This document shows, piece by piece, positions 1 to 8,171 of a DNA stretch of 64,000 nucleotides. Below the pieces are notes generated by a model. That model was not told where the DNA came from, ran no database searches, and saw only the letters and a program-made list of their open reading frames with translations. A program made the translations under genes and the position numbers. This DNA is from Streptomyces roseoverticillatus. Its GTDB lineage: Bacteria; Actinomycetota; Actinomycetes; Streptomycetales; Streptomycetaceae. The stretch is from assembly GCF_000719265.1 (NCBI RefSeq), contig NZ_JOFL01000006.1, positions 186,001 to 250,000 of the forward strand. Reading direction: 5' to 3'. Position 1 is the first letter of the stretch. Each line of letters begins with the position of its first letter.

Positions 1-2
1 TG

Positions 3-980
3 CACTGCACCGCGGTCCGTATCACCGGCGGCGACCCCGACCGGATCGAGACCACGGCGCGGTACGCGGCGGAGGCGGGACTGGAGGTCTGGTTCTCGCC
101 GTTCCCCTGCGAGCTGACGGACGCCGAGATGCTGCCGCTGTTCGCCGACTGCGCCGAGCGGGCGGAGCGGCTGCGTCGCGACGGCGCCGAGGTCGCCCTG
201 GTCACCGGCTGTGAACTCAGCATCTTCGCCCGCGGCTACCTGCCCGGCGACATTTTCAACGAGCGCATCCCGGTACTGGCGGGTCCCGGCCGGGAAGCCG
301 TGCTCCGGGGCATTCCCGAGAAGGTCAACGCCTTCCTGGGGGAGGTCGTCGGCACCGTGCGGCCGCTCTTCGGCGGTCGCGTCAGCTACGCCTCCTGCCC
401 CCTGGACGGCGTGGACTGGTCCCCGTTCGACGTCGTGGGCCTGGACGCCTTCCGGGGCCTGCGCAACGCCGCCACCTACCGGGCCGACCTGCGCGCGGAA
501 TGCGCCCGCGGCAAGCCTGTCGCCGTGATGGAGGCCGGCTGCTGCACCTACCGGGGAGCGGGGGACCACGGTGGCGCCGGCTGGTACATGGCCAAGGAGA
601 GCGATGGCGTCACCCTCAAGCCCGGCCTCGTGCGCGACGAGGGCGAGCAGGTCCGGTACCTCGACGACCTCATGACGGTCTTCGAGGAGGTGGGCGTCGA
701 CTCGGCCTTCTGGTTCAGCTTCGCCGGCTTCAGCACACCCCACCGGACGTCCGGGCCGGACGAGGATCTCGCCTCCTACGGCATCGTCAAAATTCTCGGC
801 GAAGACAGCGGCTACCCCGCCGGCCGGCGCACTTACCCGGACATGCCCTGGGAACCGAAGGAGGCGTTCCACGCCCTTGCCAGGCACTACAGGGCGTCCG
901 GGGCCCGGCGTTCTGCTGATCTCGGCGTGCGATCCGCCCAATCTCCAGGCACAGCCGACAATTACCGCAACCAGCGATGA
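3..980 (+). CDS. TIM-barrel glycoside-hydrolase-like protein, 5'-truncated
   Basis: The reading frame is already open at base 3 and runs without a stop to TGA at 980, so the N-terminus lies upstream of the window (about 43 codons precede the first in-window ATG at 129). The visible ~325 residues have the alternating pattern of a (beta/alpha)8 barrel, with VTGCELSIF, VVGLDAFRG, AVMEAGCCTYRG and AFWFSFAGF at the ends of predicted strands. The Glu in CELSIF and the Glu in VMEAG are placed like the acid/base and nucleophile of clan-A glycoside hydrolases, but this is only inference. Relatives in Streptomyces are usually annotated as hypothetical or, misleadingly, abortive-infection proteins. No substrate can be assigned. 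The last ~25 residues look like an unstructured tail. The gene stands alone, 114 bases before the conservon. Confidence 0.6.
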   Translation, partial: HCTAVRITGGDPDRIETTARYAAEAGLEVWFSPFPCELTDAEMLPLFADCAERAERLRRDGAEVALVTGCELSIFARGYLPGDIFNERIPVLAGPGREAVLRGIPEKVNAFLGEVVGTVRPLFGGRVSYASCPLDGVDWSPFDVVGLDAFRGLRNAATYRADLRAECARGKPVAVMEAGCCTYRGAGDHGGAGWYMAKESDGVTLKPGLVRDEGEQVRYLDDLMTVFEEVGVDSAFWFSFAGFSTPHRTSGPDEDLASYGIVKILGEDSGYPAGRRTYPDMPWEPKEAFHALARHYRASGARRSADLGVRSAQSPGTADNYRNQR

Positions 981-1047
981 ACCCCTCTTGAGCGCCTTTA
1001 CCAATCCTGTGCACCAACCTCAACTGATGTTCCTGGAATTGGCTGGT

Positions 1048-1053
1048 TATGAT
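1048..1053 (+). promoter_or_regulatory. Candidate -10 (TATGAT) upstream of the conservon
   Basis: TATGAT at 1048-1053 lies 42 bases before the cvnA start and is an unusually good -10 match in this GC-rich sequence. The hexamer 17 bases upstream (TGATGT, 1025-1030) is a poor -35, so the assignment rests on the -10 alone. Confidence 0.3.
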
Positions 1054-1094
1054 CGGCACTCACTCCGAAATGGCCGGCTGTTGTACGAGGACTG

Positions 1095-3452
1095 ATGACT
1101 CTCACAGGATCCGAAGGTCCGGGCGAGCCGGTACGAAGAGTCCGACGACGGGCCGTGCACCTGCGTACCTTGCTCGTCTGGCTCGCGGTGGTGCCCACCG
1201 TGGCGATGGGCGTCCAGGTGCTCATCAGCTCCGACCGCTCGGTGCAGGAGTCCCGGCACCTGCGCAAGGACGTGGTGGCCGGCAGGCAGACCGGCGTGCC
1301 CCTGTACCAGCTGATGACCGCGCTGCAGTCCGAGCGCGCGATCACCGCCGCGTGGTGGTCGGGCATGCCCGTGTCCGGCGCCGATCTGCGCGGCCGCCGG
1401 GCCGGCACCGACCGGGCCGTGGCCGTGTTCCTGAAGTCGTCGGACCTCGATCAGGTCCATTCCGACCGGGCGAAGGACCGCCTCCGCGATGTCGCGCGGC
1501 GACTGGCCGAACTGGGCGCCCAGCGCGAACGCACTGACGCACGCCACGGCGGCCCGGACGACACCGTCGACTACTACACCGACTTGATCAGCGGAACGAT
1601 CCGTTGCTACGGAGACTTCAACCACGTCGACGACGGCGGGCTCACGCAGGAGGCGACCTCGCTCGTGGCCCTCTTCTCGGCAGCGGAAGTGGTGGCTCGC
1701 GAGGATGCCATCCTCGCGCTGTCGGGCCCCTCCGGAAAGCTGACGTCCGCCAGGTTCCGTGAATTCGTCGAAGCCGTGGGCGCGAGCGACTATCTGTACG
1801 ACACGATCGCCCTCGATCTGCCTCTCGACGACCAGGACGCCCTCCAGCGGATCCTCACCTCGAACGCCTGGCAGACCAAGTCCCGCATCGAGAACGCGAT
1901 CGCCTCCGAGCACCGGGACGTCTCTTCCGGCTTCGTGCTGCCGCCGGACGTCAGGGAATGGCGGGCGGCCTACAGCACCTTTTCCGCCCAGTTGAACACC
2001 CTCGACGAGAGCGAGCTGCAGGAGCTGCTCGCCCACTCCGACGACCGGGCGGCGCAGCTGGAGAATCAGGTCGTCCTGCTGGTGGCCGCCAGCGGTGCCG
2101 CCCTTCTGCTGGTCGTCGCCGTCGTGGTCTTCACCACGCGTTCGGTCCTGCGCCGCCTGCGTTCTCTTCACGATCGCACGGTGACGGTCGCCGAGGAGAC
2201 CCTGCCGGACGTCGTGGACCGCCTCCAGCGCGGAGAGGCCGTCGGCACCGGCGCACTGCCGCGGCCGGAGGGCGAACAGGATGAGGTCGGACGGATCAGC
2301 GACGCCTTCGCCCAAGTCGTCGCCGTATCCGTCGAGGGACACCAGAAGCTCGCCGACGAGCGACAGGGCTTCAGCGTGTTCGCCTCCGGTATCGCCGCAC
2401 GGACCGGGAACCTGGTCAGCCGTCAGCTCGCCCTCACCGAGCACATCCAGGACACCTACGGCCAGGACGAGGCACTCCTCGCGGACCTCATGAGGTCCGA
2501 TCAGCTCACGGTGGGCATGCGGAGGCAGATCGAGAACCTGCTCATCCTGGCGGGCGGCGAGGTCCCCGACCCGCACATGGAGCCCATGCGCATCGCCGAC
2601 CTGCTGCGGGAGGCGGCCGCCGAGGTCGAGGACTTCCGGCGCATCGACCGGCACGCCTTGGACGAGACCAGTGTGGAGGCCGGCGTGATCAGCCAGCTCA
2701 GCCACCTCCTGGCAGAGCTGCTGGACAACGCCACGCGCTTCTCCCCACCGACGGCGAGGGTCGCCGTCCGGTCCGAACTGGTCGGGGACGGCCTCTGCAT
2801 CGAGATCGAGGACCGTGGCCCGCGGGTCACCACCGAGAGGTACGAGGAGATGAACGGCCGGCTGCACTCGGCCCCGCCGTACTCCGTGCTGGCCCGGAAC
2901 GCGCACCGGCTCGGCCTCTTCGTGGTCGGCCACCTCGCCGACCAGCTCGGGGCGACGGTCACGCTGCGCCGGTCGGCGTTCGGCGGCACGTCCGCCGTGG
3001 TGATCGTCCCAAGCGGGCACCTCGTGCCGACCCGGGAGGGCACCGCGGTGCCCGAGCCGGCGAACGAGTCCGCGCCCGTACCGCGGCACGCACAGCCGGC
3101 CGAGGAGGGGCGGCCGAAGCTCGTCGTGCAGCAGCGGACCGGTGATCCGGCGGGTGACCCCGCCCCCGGCGCGCCGGAACTGCCGCGCCGCCTGCGGAAG
3201 GAGCAGGTACGACAGGCAGGGAACACGGCGCCGGAGGCACCGCCCCGGACCGGCTCCGGAGACGTCCCCGGCCGGCCGGCTCTCCCTGAGCGCGTCCCCC
3301 AGACCCACATCGCCCAGCGGCTCCGCGAGCCGCGTGCGGCCGAACCGGCCGGCCAGGACGCCGCCACGCCCGAAGAGGTGGCCGACGCCTGGGCGGACTA
3401 CGAAGACAGCACCAGGCAAGTGGAACTCGAGCTCCGACAGGACCAGCCATGA
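1095..3452 (+). CDS. cvnA: Conservon sensor-like histidine kinase (CvnA)
   Basis: First gene of a cvnA-B-C-D conservon. This 785-residue membrane protein resembles a sensor kinase that works with CvnB, CvnC and CvnD in a G-protein-like signalling complex at the inner membrane. Order: basic N-terminus, transmembrane segment about residues 24-45, extracellular nitrate/nitrite-sensor-like helical domain about 46-320, second transmembrane segment about 325-348, HAMP-like linker, HATPase domain with N-box ELLDNATRFS near residue 542 and the G-box LGLFVVGHLAD, then a ~145-residue Pro/Ala-rich disordered tail. The helix where relatives usually carry LDHL reads SDQL (Gln470), so the likely phospho-acceptor His is missing. 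The ATG start at 1095 has GAGG at 1087-1090. The stop overlaps cvnB as ATGA. Confidence 0.88.
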   Translation: MTLTGSEGPGEPVRRVRRRAVHLRTLLVWLAVVPTVAMGVQVLISSDRSVQESRHLRKDVVAGRQTGVPLYQLMTALQSERAITAAWWSGMPVSGADLRGRRAGTDRAVAVFLKSSDLDQVHSDRAKDRLRDVARRLAELGAQRERTDARHGGPDDTVDYYTDLISGTIRCYGDFNHVDDGGLTQEATSLVALFSAAEVVAREDAILALSGPSGKLTSARFREFVEAVGASDYLYDTIALDLPLDDQDALQRILTSNAWQTKSRIENAIASEHRDVSSGFVLPPDVREWRAAYSTFSAQLNTLDESELQELLAHSDDRAAQLENQVVLLVAASGAALLLVVAVVVFTTRSVLRRLRSLHDRTVTVAEETLPDVVDRLQRGEAVGTGALPRPEGEQDEVGRISDAFAQVVAVSVEGHQKLADERQGFSVFASGIAARTGNLVSRQLALTEHIQDTYGQDEALLADLMRSDQLTVGMRRQIENLLILAGGEVPDPHMEPMRIADLLREAAAEVEDFRRIDRHALDETSVEAGVISQLSHLLAELLDNATRFSPPTARVAVRSELVGDGLCIEIEDRGPRVTTERYEEMNGRLHSAPPYSVLARNAHRLGLFVVGHLADQLGATVTLRRSAFGGTSAVVIVPSGHLVPTREGTAVPEPANESAPVPRHAQPAEEGRPKLVVQQRTGDPAGDPAPGAPELPRRLRKEQVRQAGNTAPEAPPRTGSGDVPGRPALPERVPQTHIAQRLREPRAAEPAGQDAATPEEVADAWADYEDSTRQVELELRQDQP

Positions 3453-3853
3453 CGACGACACAGAACGATGCGATCTACAGCATCCTGGACAACAACCTGA
3501 GCAGGATCGCGGGGATCCAGGGAGCCGTACTCCTCGCCAACGACGGGATCAAGCTCAGCGCCTACATGCTGGAACGGGACCAGGCCGAACGGGTGGCCGC
3601 GGCGGCCTCCGGCATCGCGTCCACCATGAAGGCCATCTCGCGGGAGATCGACGGGGGCGGAGTGATCCGCCAGCTCGTCGAGATGGACGACCGGTACCTG
3701 TGCATCGTCGGGTGCGGATCGGGCAGCACGCTGATCGTGGTGGCCTCCCGCAAGGCACGGCTCGGAGAGCTGGGCGGCGAGACGGTCCGCGCCGCGCAGG
3801 CGCTCGGCGAGTGGCTGGACACCCCCGAACGCTCACAGGCGCCCACCTCGTAA
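3449..3853 (+). CDS. cvnB: Roadblock/LC7 domain protein (CvnB)
   Basis: A 134-residue protein made up almost entirely of one roadblock/LC7 fold (ILDNNLSRIAGIQGAVLLANDG to the C-terminal helix near residue 125). In conservons, and in MglB-type proteins generally, this family acts as the GTPase-activating or scaffolding partner of a small Ras-like GTPase, here CvnD. The ATG shares bases with the cvnA stop (ATGA), and its own stop overlaps the next start as TAATG, so the three proteins are translationally coupled. Residues 51-62 are Ala/Ser-rich and form the helix that packs in the dimer. Nothing unusual is seen. Confidence 0.9.
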   Translation: MTTTQNDAIYSILDNNLSRIAGIQGAVLLANDGIKLSAYMLERDQAERVAAAASGIASTMKAISREIDGGGVIRQLVEMDDRYLCIVGCGSGSTLIVVASRKARLGELGGETVRAAQALGEWLDTPERSQAPTS

Positions 3854-4215
3854 TGGCGGCCGACCCCCAGCCCGGACGGCGCCGCCGGACGCGGCTGTAC
3901 GCCCTCACCGATGGGCGTACAGCCGCATCCCGGCATGGTCTGACGATGGACACCGTGATCACAGCGGCCGCCGGCCCCGGTCACGGCGGCCTGCCCACGG
4001 AGTGGCAGGAGATCCTCACCATGTGCCCGTCGCCGAACGGACGGGCGGTCGCCGAGATCGCCGCCCGGATGCGGATGCGGCTGACTCCCATGGTGGTCCT
4101 GCTCGGCGAGCTGCTGGAGCGCGGTCTGATCAGCCACCGGCCGCCGCTGGACGCCTCCGAGACCTCCAACGTCCACCTGCTCATGAAAATCAGGGACAAC
4201 CTTGCCCGACTATGA
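3853..4215 (+). CDS. cvnC: DUF742 family protein (CvnC)
   Basis: A 120-residue DUF742 protein, third member of the conservon. The start is the ATG at 3853 inside TAATG, shared with the cvnB stop; the much longer upstream open frame is a shadow of cvnA and cvnB. The features are RTRLYALTDGR near the N-terminus, a central helix EWQEILTMCPSPNGRAVAEIAARM, and the C-terminal MVVLLGELLERGLI, which looks like a winged-helix scaffold. The family is found almost only next to CvnA, CvnB and CvnD. Its role in the complex is not established. Its 3' end overlaps the TTG start of cvnD by 14 bases. Confidence 0.88.
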   Translation: MAADPQPGRRRRTRLYALTDGRTAASRHGLTMDTVITAAAGPGHGGLPTEWQEILTMCPSPNGRAVAEIAARMRMRLTPMVVLLGELLERGLISHRPPLDASETSNVHLLMKIRDNLARL

Positions 4216-4792
4216 CACCGCCGCACCGGAAGCGTCCCCCGTCAAGATCCTCATAGCCGGGGGCTTCGGAGTCGGCAAGACGACGCTGGTCGAAGCGGTC
4301 TCCGAGATCGATCCGCTGCGCACCGAGGAGCGGCTGACGTCCGCGGGCGTGGGGGTCGACGACCTCGACGGCATCGAGAGCAAGACGGCGACCACGGTCG
4401 CGATGGACTTCGGCCGCATCACCCTCACCGACGCCGGAGTGGTCCTGTACCTCTTCGGCACTCCGGGCCAGGAACGCTTCTGGTTCATGTGGGACGACCT
4501 GCTGAACGGGGCGCTCGGGGCGATCGTCCTGGTCGACACCCGGAGGCTGGACCGCAGCTTCGCCGCCGTCGACTTCTTCGAGAACCGCGGACTGCCGTTC
4601 ATCGTCGGCGCGAACTGCTTCAACGGTGAGCAGCCGTACACCATCGAGGAGATCAAGGCGGCACTGCACCTGAAGGACCCGGACACCCCCGTCCTCCTGC
4701 TCGACGCCCGTTCCCGGGAGGACGTCCGCGGCTGCTTGCTCTCGCTGCTGGACCGGCTCATCACCCGGGCACGCGTCACCGCGCCCGTCTGA
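4202..4792 (+). CDS. cvnD: Ras/Mgl-like small GTPase (CvnD)
   Basis: A 196-residue GTP-binding protein, the effector GTPase of the conservon. The P-loop GGFGVGKTT is at residues 20-28 and the switch II/G3 motif GTPGQERF at 86-93. The classical NKxD guanine-specificity motif is not present; the corresponding strand ends GANCFNG, as is common in this family. Translation starts at TTG 4202, preceded by AGGGA and overlapping the end of cvnC. No lipidation motif is visible. No cytochrome P450 (the cvnE of some conservons) follows; the next gene is unrelated. Confidence 0.9.
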   Translation: MPDYDTAAPEASPVKILIAGGFGVGKTTLVEAVSEIDPLRTEERLTSAGVGVDDLDGIESKTATTVAMDFGRITLTDAGVVLYLFGTPGQERFWFMWDDLLNGALGAIVLVDTRRLDRSFAAVDFFENRGLPFIVGANCFNGEQPYTIEEIKAALHLKDPDTPVLLLDARSREDVRGCLLSLLDRLITRARVTAPV

Positions 4793-4962
4793 CCGCGGAT
4801 GGCGAGGTGCCGATCACGTCGCGCGCCGGCTGAATGCGTTGGCCGCCCACGCGGCGTCGCGTTTCCCGCCGTCCTGCCGGGCCTGCCGGAGGCGCCGGAG
4901 TGCCCGGCCGGGGGCTCCTTTACCCTCGTGCAGTCGGGTCGTCCCACGCCTTACGGAGCACG

Positions 4963-5841
4963 ATGCATTCTCGTACCACCTCGCCCGGTGGGGCCGCCGG
5001 CCTGCTGCTCGAGGACTTTTCCCTCGAAATGACCGGCAAGGACGTACCGGCCCTCGAAGAGGCCGGACGGCTCCTCCCCGGGGGCACGCGTGTCAACGTG
5101 ACCTTCCTCGGCAACGAAGGGCCGGCGATGCGGCTCACCGCCGCCCGCGCGGTGAAGGCCCTCGGCTTCGAGCCCGTTCCGCACGTGTCAGCCCGCCGGA
5201 TGCCCTCCCGCGCGGCGTTCGAGGAGTTCCTCTCCCGGCTCCGGGCGGACGGGACGTCCGGACAGGTCTTCGCGGTGGGCGGAGACCCGGCCGTGCCGGA
5301 GGGGCCGTACGAGGACGCCCTGGCGCTGATCCGGTCGGGGCTGCTGGAGCAGTACGGTGTCCGGCAGGTCGGTGTCTGCGGCTACCCGGAGGGGCACCCG
5401 GTCATCACCGGCCCGCGGCTGTGGTCGGCGCTGGAGCAGAAGACCGCCGCGCTCGCCGAGCGCGGCATAGCCGGTCACATCATCACGCAGTTCGGTTTTG
5501 ACCCCGACCCGGTCCTCGGATGGATCGAGGAAGCGCGGGAGCGCGGTATCCACCTGCCCGTCAGGGTCGGTGTGCCCGGGCCCGCAGGGGTGCGCAGGCT
5601 CCTGGGATACGCGGCGCGGTTCGGCGTCGGTACCAGCGCGGGCATCGCCCGGAAGTACGGCCTCTCCCTCACCCACCTCATGGGGACGGCCGGCCCCGAC
5701 CGGTTCCTCCGCGCCCTCGCCGAGGGCTACGACCCGCAGCGGCACGGCGACGTCAAGTTGCACTTCTACACCTTCGGTGGCCTGCGGGCCACCGCGGAGT
5801 GGGTGGCGGGCTTCCGCGAGGCGAGCGCGCCGGCTTCGTAG
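4963..5841 (+). CDS. Methylenetetrahydrofolate reductase-like (MetF family) protein
   Basis: A 292-residue TIM-barrel flavoprotein-like sequence. FAVGGDPAVPEGPYEDALALI and VGVCGYPEGHP match the GGD and GYPEGHP strands typical of methylenetetrahydrofolate reductases, and a HIITQFGFD strand follows. It probably uses folate one-carbon units; relatives in actinomycetes often belong to one-carbon salvage modules rather than being the housekeeping MetF, and the sequence alone does not decide this. The ATG at 4963 with GGAG at 4955-4958 is preferred over starts further upstream, which would add a Pro/Arg-rich stretch of shadow sequence. It stands alone, 170 bases after cvnD, with no obvious terminator between them. 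Confidence 0.8.
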   Translation: MHSRTTSPGGAAGLLLEDFSLEMTGKDVPALEEAGRLLPGGTRVNVTFLGNEGPAMRLTAARAVKALGFEPVPHVSARRMPSRAAFEEFLSRLRADGTSGQVFAVGGDPAVPEGPYEDALALIRSGLLEQYGVRQVGVCGYPEGHPVITGPRLWSALEQKTAALAERGIAGHIITQFGFDPDPVLGWIEEARERGIHLPVRVGVPGPAGVRRLLGYAARFGVGTSAGIARKYGLSLTHLMGTAGPDRFLRALAEGYDPQRHGDVKLHFYTFGGLRATAEWVAGFREASAPAS

Positions 5842-5859
5842 CGCGCGAAGCCTCGCGGC

Positions 5860-6102
5860 GTGTCCGGTGCGGGCCGGGGGGCGTCCCGCGCGACGCTCGC
5901 CGATCGGCCGGCTCGCCTCGCGCCGGCCGGACGCCTGCGCCCGTGTGACCCGGAGCAGGCCGCCGAGCGCTTCCTCGTCTTGCTCAGCGGCCCCTTGGAG
6001 GCCCGCTCCGGGCCGGGCACCCGCCGCGTCCCCGCCGCCGAGCTGCACGGCCTGGCTGACGCGGCCGTGGACACCTGCCTGCGGGCGTACGGCAGCGACT
6101 GA
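5860..6102 (+). pseudogene. Probable C-terminal fragment of a TetR-family regulator
   Basis: The last ~55 residues of this frame (CDPEQAAERFLVLLSG ... ELHGLADAAVDTCLRAYG) resemble the C-terminal helices of TetR-family regulators. No helix-turn-helix half lies upstream: that DNA is the end of the MetF-like gene. The frame opens with GTG at 5860 but has no clear ribosome binding site, and its first ~25 residues are Arg/Ala-rich. I read it as a remnant of a lost regulator. It could instead be non-coding high-GC sequence. Confidence 0.4.
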
Positions 6103-6357
6103 GCTTCAGGGACCCGGCCTGCTCTGTGTCCGCGGCAGTGACCGCAAGACGGCGCGGGACACGGCAGCGGAGGGCGGCTCGGTCGAACAGGGATTCACGA
6201 GGCCCTGCTGTCCGCGCGGCGTTTCACCCGCACGCCGCGCAGGCAGTATCAGGCTGATGAGCCGTTGTGTCCCTCCGCTGCGGTGGGGATTGACGCCGCC
6301 GCAGCTCGCGGCGGCCTTCGCCCGCGAAGTCGCCCGTTCCGCCGAGAGCGTCACGGC
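6103..6357. other. Intergenic stretch without a supported gene
   Basis: Between the TetR remnant and the glycosyltransferase, no convincing gene, terminator or repeat was found. A 34-codon frame (6257-6361) ends in a GTGA overlap with the glycosyltransferase start but has no ribosome binding site. Confidence 0.4.
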
Positions 6358-7467
6358 GTGAGGGCGGAAGGAGGCGCCGGCCGGAGCGGGGCTCCGCGGG
6401 TGCTGGTGGTCTCGGGCAGCATGGGAGCGGGGCACGACGGCGCTGCGCGGGAGCTCGTCCGCCGGCTCCGGGGACGCGGCGCGGACACGGTGTCGCATGA
6501 TTTTCTCGACGCGTTACCCCCGGTGCACCGGCGACTGCTGAAGGGCTGGCACACGTTCACCGCCCGGCACACGCCACGGCTGTTCGACTGGGTGGCGCGC
6601 AGCGAGGAACGTGAGTCGATCGTCCGTGAGCTGACGCAGCGGGTGTGCCGCACGGCTCGAGGCGAGGCGGCCCGCTGGGCGGCCGGCGGCTTCGACGCGG
6701 TGGTTTCGGTCTTTCCCCTGGCCACGCAGACGCTGGGCATGCTGCGGGCGGACGGTGAGCTGGGCATCCCCGTGGTGTGCTGTCTGACCGATCCGGCACC
6801 GAACCGCCTGTGGGTGCATCCGGGGGTCGATCTGTACCTGACGGCTTTCGAAGCGACGGCGGTGGAGGCCGCGGAACGCTACGGAGTGACGATGTCGGTG
6901 GGCGGGCCGTTGGTCGCTCCCGTGTTCCGCCGGCCAGTGGACGAGACTGTGCGGCGGGCGGTGCGTCAAAGGCTGGGGGTGCCACCGGGGCGGCTGATGG
7001 TGCTGATGGTGGCGGGGGCCTTGGGCTCGGGTGATGTGATGGCGAGCGTCGCTGCGGTGCGGGAGGTGCCCGGCATCGTGGCTGTGGTGCTGTGCGGCCG
7101 CAACGACCGGCTGAGGCGGAAGGCGGCGGGTCTGCCGGGCGTGGTGGCGCTCGGCTGGCGTGACGACGTGCCGCAGCTGATGGCTGCGGCGGAGGTCCTG
7201 GTGCACAATGCCGGGGGCCTGTCACTGACCGAGGCGCTGGTCGCCGGCTTGCCGGCGGTCAGCTACCAGGTGCTGGCGGGGCACGGCAGGCAGAACGCGG
7301 TCACCCTCGCCCGTGCGGGACTCGTGCCTTGGCCCCGCACGCCCGGGGAACTGGCCGAGGCACTGCACCGACAAGCGTCCCGCGGCCGGGTGCCCCCTCT
7401 GCCCGCGGCGTCGCCCGGGACGGCGGAGGTTGTCGAAGCGTTGGCCCTGCGCGGCCGCACGGGGTGA
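6358..7467 (+). CDS. MurG/MGDG-synthase-like glycosyltransferase
   Basis: A GT-B glycosyltransferase of about 369 residues. The N-terminal domain begins VLVVSGSMGAGHDGAARELVRRL, the acceptor-side signature of diacylglycerol glucosyl/galactosyltransferases and MurG. The C-terminal donor-binding domain carries GWRDDVPQLMAAAEVLVHNAGGLSLTEALVAGLP. It probably moves a sugar from a nucleotide sugar to a lipid at the cytoplasmic membrane face; donor and acceptor cannot be named. I chose GTG 6358 because the alternative TTG at 6265 only adds an Arg-rich low-complexity leader; GTG 6400 is also possible. A TTA leucine codon occurs at 6514-6516, so translation would need the bldA tRNA. It is not obviously part of the neighbouring pathway. 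Confidence 0.75.
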   Translation: MRAEGGAGRSGAPRVLVVSGSMGAGHDGAARELVRRLRGRGADTVSHDFLDALPPVHRRLLKGWHTFTARHTPRLFDWVARSEERESIVRELTQRVCRTARGEAARWAAGGFDAVVSVFPLATQTLGMLRADGELGIPVVCCLTDPAPNRLWVHPGVDLYLTAFEATAVEAAERYGVTMSVGGPLVAPVFRRPVDETVRRAVRQRLGVPPGRLMVLMVAGALGSGDVMASVAAVREVPGIVAVVLCGRNDRLRRKAAGLPGVVALGWRDDVPQLMAAAEVLVHNAGGLSLTEALVAGLPAVSYQVLAGHGRQNAVTLARAGLVPWPRTPGELAEALHRQASRGRVPPLPAASPGTAEVVEALALRGRTG

Positions 7468-7646
7468 CCGGGCCGCGCCGCCTTCGGCGTCAGTCAGCAC
7501 GGGACTGTCTGATGCGGCGGCGGCCGGGACGGAACGCGCCCGGCCCCGCTCTCCGTTTAGAGGTTGTTGACCGTTTATACAGTGACGCCCGCGATGGTCG
7601 AGACCAGTCAGCAAAGTACGTACCAACCCACCGGAAAGGTCTCGCA

Positions 7647-8171
7647 ATGTCGATGGCAACGAACCGCTCGGTCATGACCCGCGCCGCATCCGTCGCGGCC
7701 GCCGCGATACTCGCGGCCACCGGGCTCCTGGCCGCCGGCGGCACGGCACACGCCGTGCGCACGGCCTCCGACACCCTCACCAACGGCGGCACCCTGGCCC
7801 CGGGCGCCGGCCTGGACAACGGCGACGCCCACCTCGTCATGCAGCGGGACGGAGACCTCGTCCTCTACACTTCCGGCACCAACGGCGCCGACCGGCAGCT
7901 GCGTTGGCACTCCGGCACCACCGGCGAGGGCAACAGAGCCGAGCTGCGCGCCGACGGCAACCTCGTCGTCACCGCGCAGGACGGCGCCGAGCTCTGGCAG
8001 AGCCGGACCGGCGGCACGGACTGCTCGCACATGCCGTGGACCAAGCTCACCGTCCGTTCCCATGGCGACATGTCGATCCTGGCGGGGCAGGACAGCGAGG
8101 CCCCGTACTACGTCCCGCTCTGGTCGGCGTCGTTCGGCCTCCAGCCCTCCTGCGGCCGCTCCGCCCGGTGA
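7647..8171 (+). CDS. Secreted bulb-type (B-type) lectin domain protein
   Basis: A 174-residue exported protein. The signal peptide has basic residues, a long Ala/Leu core and a likely AHA|V cleavage after residue 36. The mature part is one beta-prism B-lectin domain with the repeats MQRDGDLVLY and LRADGNLVV, close to the QxDxNxVxY mannose-binding motif; the first repeat has Asp where Asn is usual, so sugar binding is uncertain. Two cysteines (TDCS and PSCG) could form one disulfide. The ATG at 7647 follows AAAGG seven bases upstream. Its stop overlaps the SARP start as GTGA, so lectin and regulator are probably co-translated, an uncommon pairing. Confidence 0.85.
   Translation: MSMATNRSVMTRAASVAAAAILAATGLLAAGGTAHAVRTASDTLTNGGTLAPGAGLDNGDAHLVMQRDGDLVLYTSGTNGADRQLRWHSGTTGEGNRAELRADGNLVVTAQDGAELWQSRTGGTDCSHMPWTKLTVRSHGDMSILAGQDSEAPYYVPLWSASFGLQPSCGRSAR

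Noticed and set aside
1047..3461. Minus-strand 804-codon frame opposite cvnA
   Set aside because: Low-complexity shadow; the plus strand carries the conserved HATPase and transmembrane pattern.
6257..6361. 34-codon ORF ending in a GTGA overlap with the glycosyltransferase
   Set aside because: No ribosome binding site and no recognisable sequence; the overlap may be chance.
7522..7545. Seven-base-pair GC hairpin after the glycosyltransferase
   Set aside because: Short stems of this kind arise often by chance at this GC content; not strong enough to call a terminator.
7567..7581. TTGACC and TATACA as a promoter for the lectin
   Set aside because: The two elements are only a few bases apart and cannot form one promoter.
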